A stretch of 64,000 bases of DNA, taken from Chitinimonas prasina. Its GTDB lineage: Bacteria; Pseudomonadota; Gammaproteobacteria; Burkholderiales; Chitinimonadaceae. The stretch covers positions 124,001 through 188,000 of the forward strand of contig NZ_BSOG01000007.1 of the NCBI RefSeq assembly GCF_030160395.1. The letters are read 5' to 3'. A program made the translations under genes and the position numbers. Below are positions 62,691 through 64,000 of the stretch, one piece after another; position 1 is the stretch's first letter, and each line of letters opens with the position of its first letter. The notes beneath the pieces are model-generated. The model made no database searches and was not told the DNA's origin. It saw only the letters and a program-made list of their open reading frames with translations.

Positions 62691-64000
62691 ATGTCTGCTT
62701 TCCCCCTTGTCATCGCCAGTGTCCTGGCATTGTCTGGCACAGCCCTGGCGGCTGGACCGGTATTGATACGCGATGTGGCCGTGTTCGACGGCACCCAGCG
62801 TCTGCCAGCACGGCATGTGCTGCTGGCAGACGGCAAGATTGCCGATGCGGATTTCAGGGGGGCTACCCCAGATGGCGCCACCGAGGTGCGCTGCGACGGC
62901 TGTACCCTGCTCCCTGGTTTGGTGGACAGCCATGTGCATGCCTATGCCAACCATGAGCTGCCGCTGTTGCTGGGGGTCACCACCCAGCTGGATATGTTCA
63001 TGCCGCTGGATATGGCACGCGACATCAAGGCGCGCATGGCGGCTGGCAAGCTGTTGGATCAGGCCGACCTCTATACTGCAGGCACGTTGGTGACGACGCC
63101 AGGCGGCCATGGGACTGAGTACGGCTTCACCATCCCCACGCTGAACCGGCCGGAAGATGCCGATGCGTTTATCGACGCGCGGCTGGCTGAAGGTTCGGAC
63201 TTTATCAAGCTGGTCTACGACGACGGTAAGCACTATGGCGTCAACTTCACGACCTTGGACCTGGCCACCCTGACGGCGGCGATCAAGGCCACCCATCGAC
63301 GCGGCAAACTGGCCGTGGTGCATGTGTCCACCCAGGCTGCCGCCAAAGATGCAGTGGCAGCAGGCGCAGACGGCCTTGTGCACCAGTTTACCGATAGCGA
63401 GGTGGACGATGCCTTTGTGCAGCTGGCCAAGCAGAAGAAGATATTCATCATTCCTACCTACGCGGTGAATGAAAGCGTTTATGGCCGTGCTGGCGGCACC
63501 GGCCTGCTGGCGCAAGCCGCCATTGCCGACATGCTGGATGCTGGCCAGCAAGGCGTCTTGAAGCAGGTGATGCGGCCAGTTGACCGCAGTGCGCGTCTCG
63601 ATGCCCTGATGCGCGCCAGCCTGGGCAAGCTCAAGGCAGCCGGTGTGCCTATTCTGGCTGGTACGGATGCGGGTAACCCAGGGACCCTGCATGGCGCCAG
63701 CCTGCATCGTGAACTGGAACTGCTGACCCAGGCAGGGCTGAGCGCCAGCGAAGCCCTGGCGGCCGCGACCTCGGTGCCCGCCAAGGCCTTCGGCCTGCAT
63801 GACAGCGGTCGCATTGCCAAGGGAATGAAGGCCAATCTGTTGCTGGTAAAGGGCGACCCCAGCATGGATATCCGCGCTACCCGCAATATTGTTGAAATCT
63901 GGAAGGCGGGCGTGGCTGTCAGCCCACTGCGGCAGGCGCGCCAGTTGGCACTGCAGCAGGCTGCGGCGAAGGCTGCTGCGAGGCCGCAGACGGTCTTGCC
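62691..64000 (+). CDS. Exported amidohydrolase, cut by window end
   Basis: The frame is open from the ATG at 62691 (AAAGAGGAG upstream) to the window end, at least 436 residues. A signal peptide (VIASVLALSGTALA) is followed by an amidohydrolase barrel of the imidazolonepropionase-like type. Metal ligands H81 and H83 are in LVDSHVHAY, VVHVSTQ holds a further His, and LAGTDAGNPG gives the catalytic Asp. The end of the barrel (SGRIAKGMKANLLLVKGDP) is also present, so most of the enzyme is in view. Likely periplasmic; the substrate may be a peptide or lactone. Confidence 0.88.
   Translation, partial: MSAFPLVIASVLALSGTALAAGPVLIRDVAVFDGTQRLPARHVLLADGKIADADFRGATPDGATEVRCDGCTLLPGLVDSHVHAYANHELPLLLGVTTQLDMFMPLDMARDIKARMAAGKLLDQADLYTAGTLVTTPGGHGTEYGFTIPTLNRPEDADAFIDARLAEGSDFIKLVYDDGKHYGVNFTTLDLATLTAAIKATHRRGKLAVVHVSTQAAAKDAVAAGADGLVHQFTDSEVDDAFVQLAKQKKIFIIPTYAVNESVYGRAGGTGLLAQAAIADMLDAGQQGVLKQVMRPVDRSARLDALMRASLGKLKAAGVPILAGTDAGNPGTLHGASLHRELELLTQAGLSASEALAAATSVPAKAFGLHDSGRIAKGMKANLLLVKGDPSMDIRATRNIVEIWKAGVAVSPLRQARQLALQQAAAKAAARPQTVL

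Overview
The window is about 64 kb of GC-rich bacterial chromosome. The gene content points to a betaproteobacterium, probably of the Neisseriales / Chitinimonas type: a class I polyhydroxyalkanoate synthase beside beta-oxidation genes, a glyoxylate shunt (isocitrate lyase plus malate synthase G), pepA-holC, lptFG, an extended IF-1 paralogue, and grpE-dnaK-dnaJ. The genus assignment is inference. No rRNA, tRNA, CRISPR array or intact prophage was seen.

Layout. 1-4.9 kb: end of an ABC exporter overlapping sbcB (exonuclease I), then an rmlD-like reductase and a DUF2059 protein. 4.9-12.8 kb: a porin-like protein, an acyl-CoA dehydrogenase, and a divergent thiolase / multifunctional beta-oxidation gene pair leading to phaC. 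12.8-14.4 kb: a small AT-richer scar with tiny membrane ORFs, a broken membrane-protein gene and an internally deleted IS5-family element. 14.6-16.7 kb: MscS channel, DUF2062 and DUF5610 proteins. 16.9-22.4 kb: a MacB/Dev-like efflux set (membrane fusion protein, ATPase, two permeases) split by an oppositely oriented diguanylate cyclase. 22.7-25.3 kb: glutathione transferase, a small charged protein, a DUF456 protein and an alpha/beta hydrolase.

25.3-33.4 kb: lptF-lptG diverge from pepA-holC and a Pro/Ala-rich protein, followed by proS and a lytic transglycosylase. 33.7-35.4 kb: a degenerate tandem repeat with a period near 192 bp and DnaA-box-like 9-mers, in which a double-GNAT gene is embedded. 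35.4-40.5 kb: truC, ynfA and a heterodimeric mdlAB-type ABC exporter in one overlapping unit, then an IF-1 paralogue.

40.9-50.8 kb is signalling-rich: an outer-membrane barrel, a Crp/Fnr regulator, a secreted Cys-rich protein, a CHASE2 class III nucleotide cyclase, a caspase-like protease, an acyltransferase and a CHASE4-GAF-GGDEF-EAL protein flanked by two copies of a GC-rich intergenic repeat. 51-57.3 kb: a secreted CAP-domain protein and the glyoxylate-shunt genes, where malate synthase G has a coding-like in-frame upstream extension. 57.4-64 kb: grpE with a heat-shock-type promoter, dnaK, dnaJ, a small barrel protein and the start of an exported amidohydrolase cut by the window end.

Functionally, beta-oxidation supplies acetyl-CoA and hydroxyacyl-CoA, PhaC can store the latter as polyester, and the glyoxylate shunt assimilates the former. 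The envelope genes (lptFG, lytic transglycosylase, porins, efflux) and two c-di-GMP proteins form the second theme.
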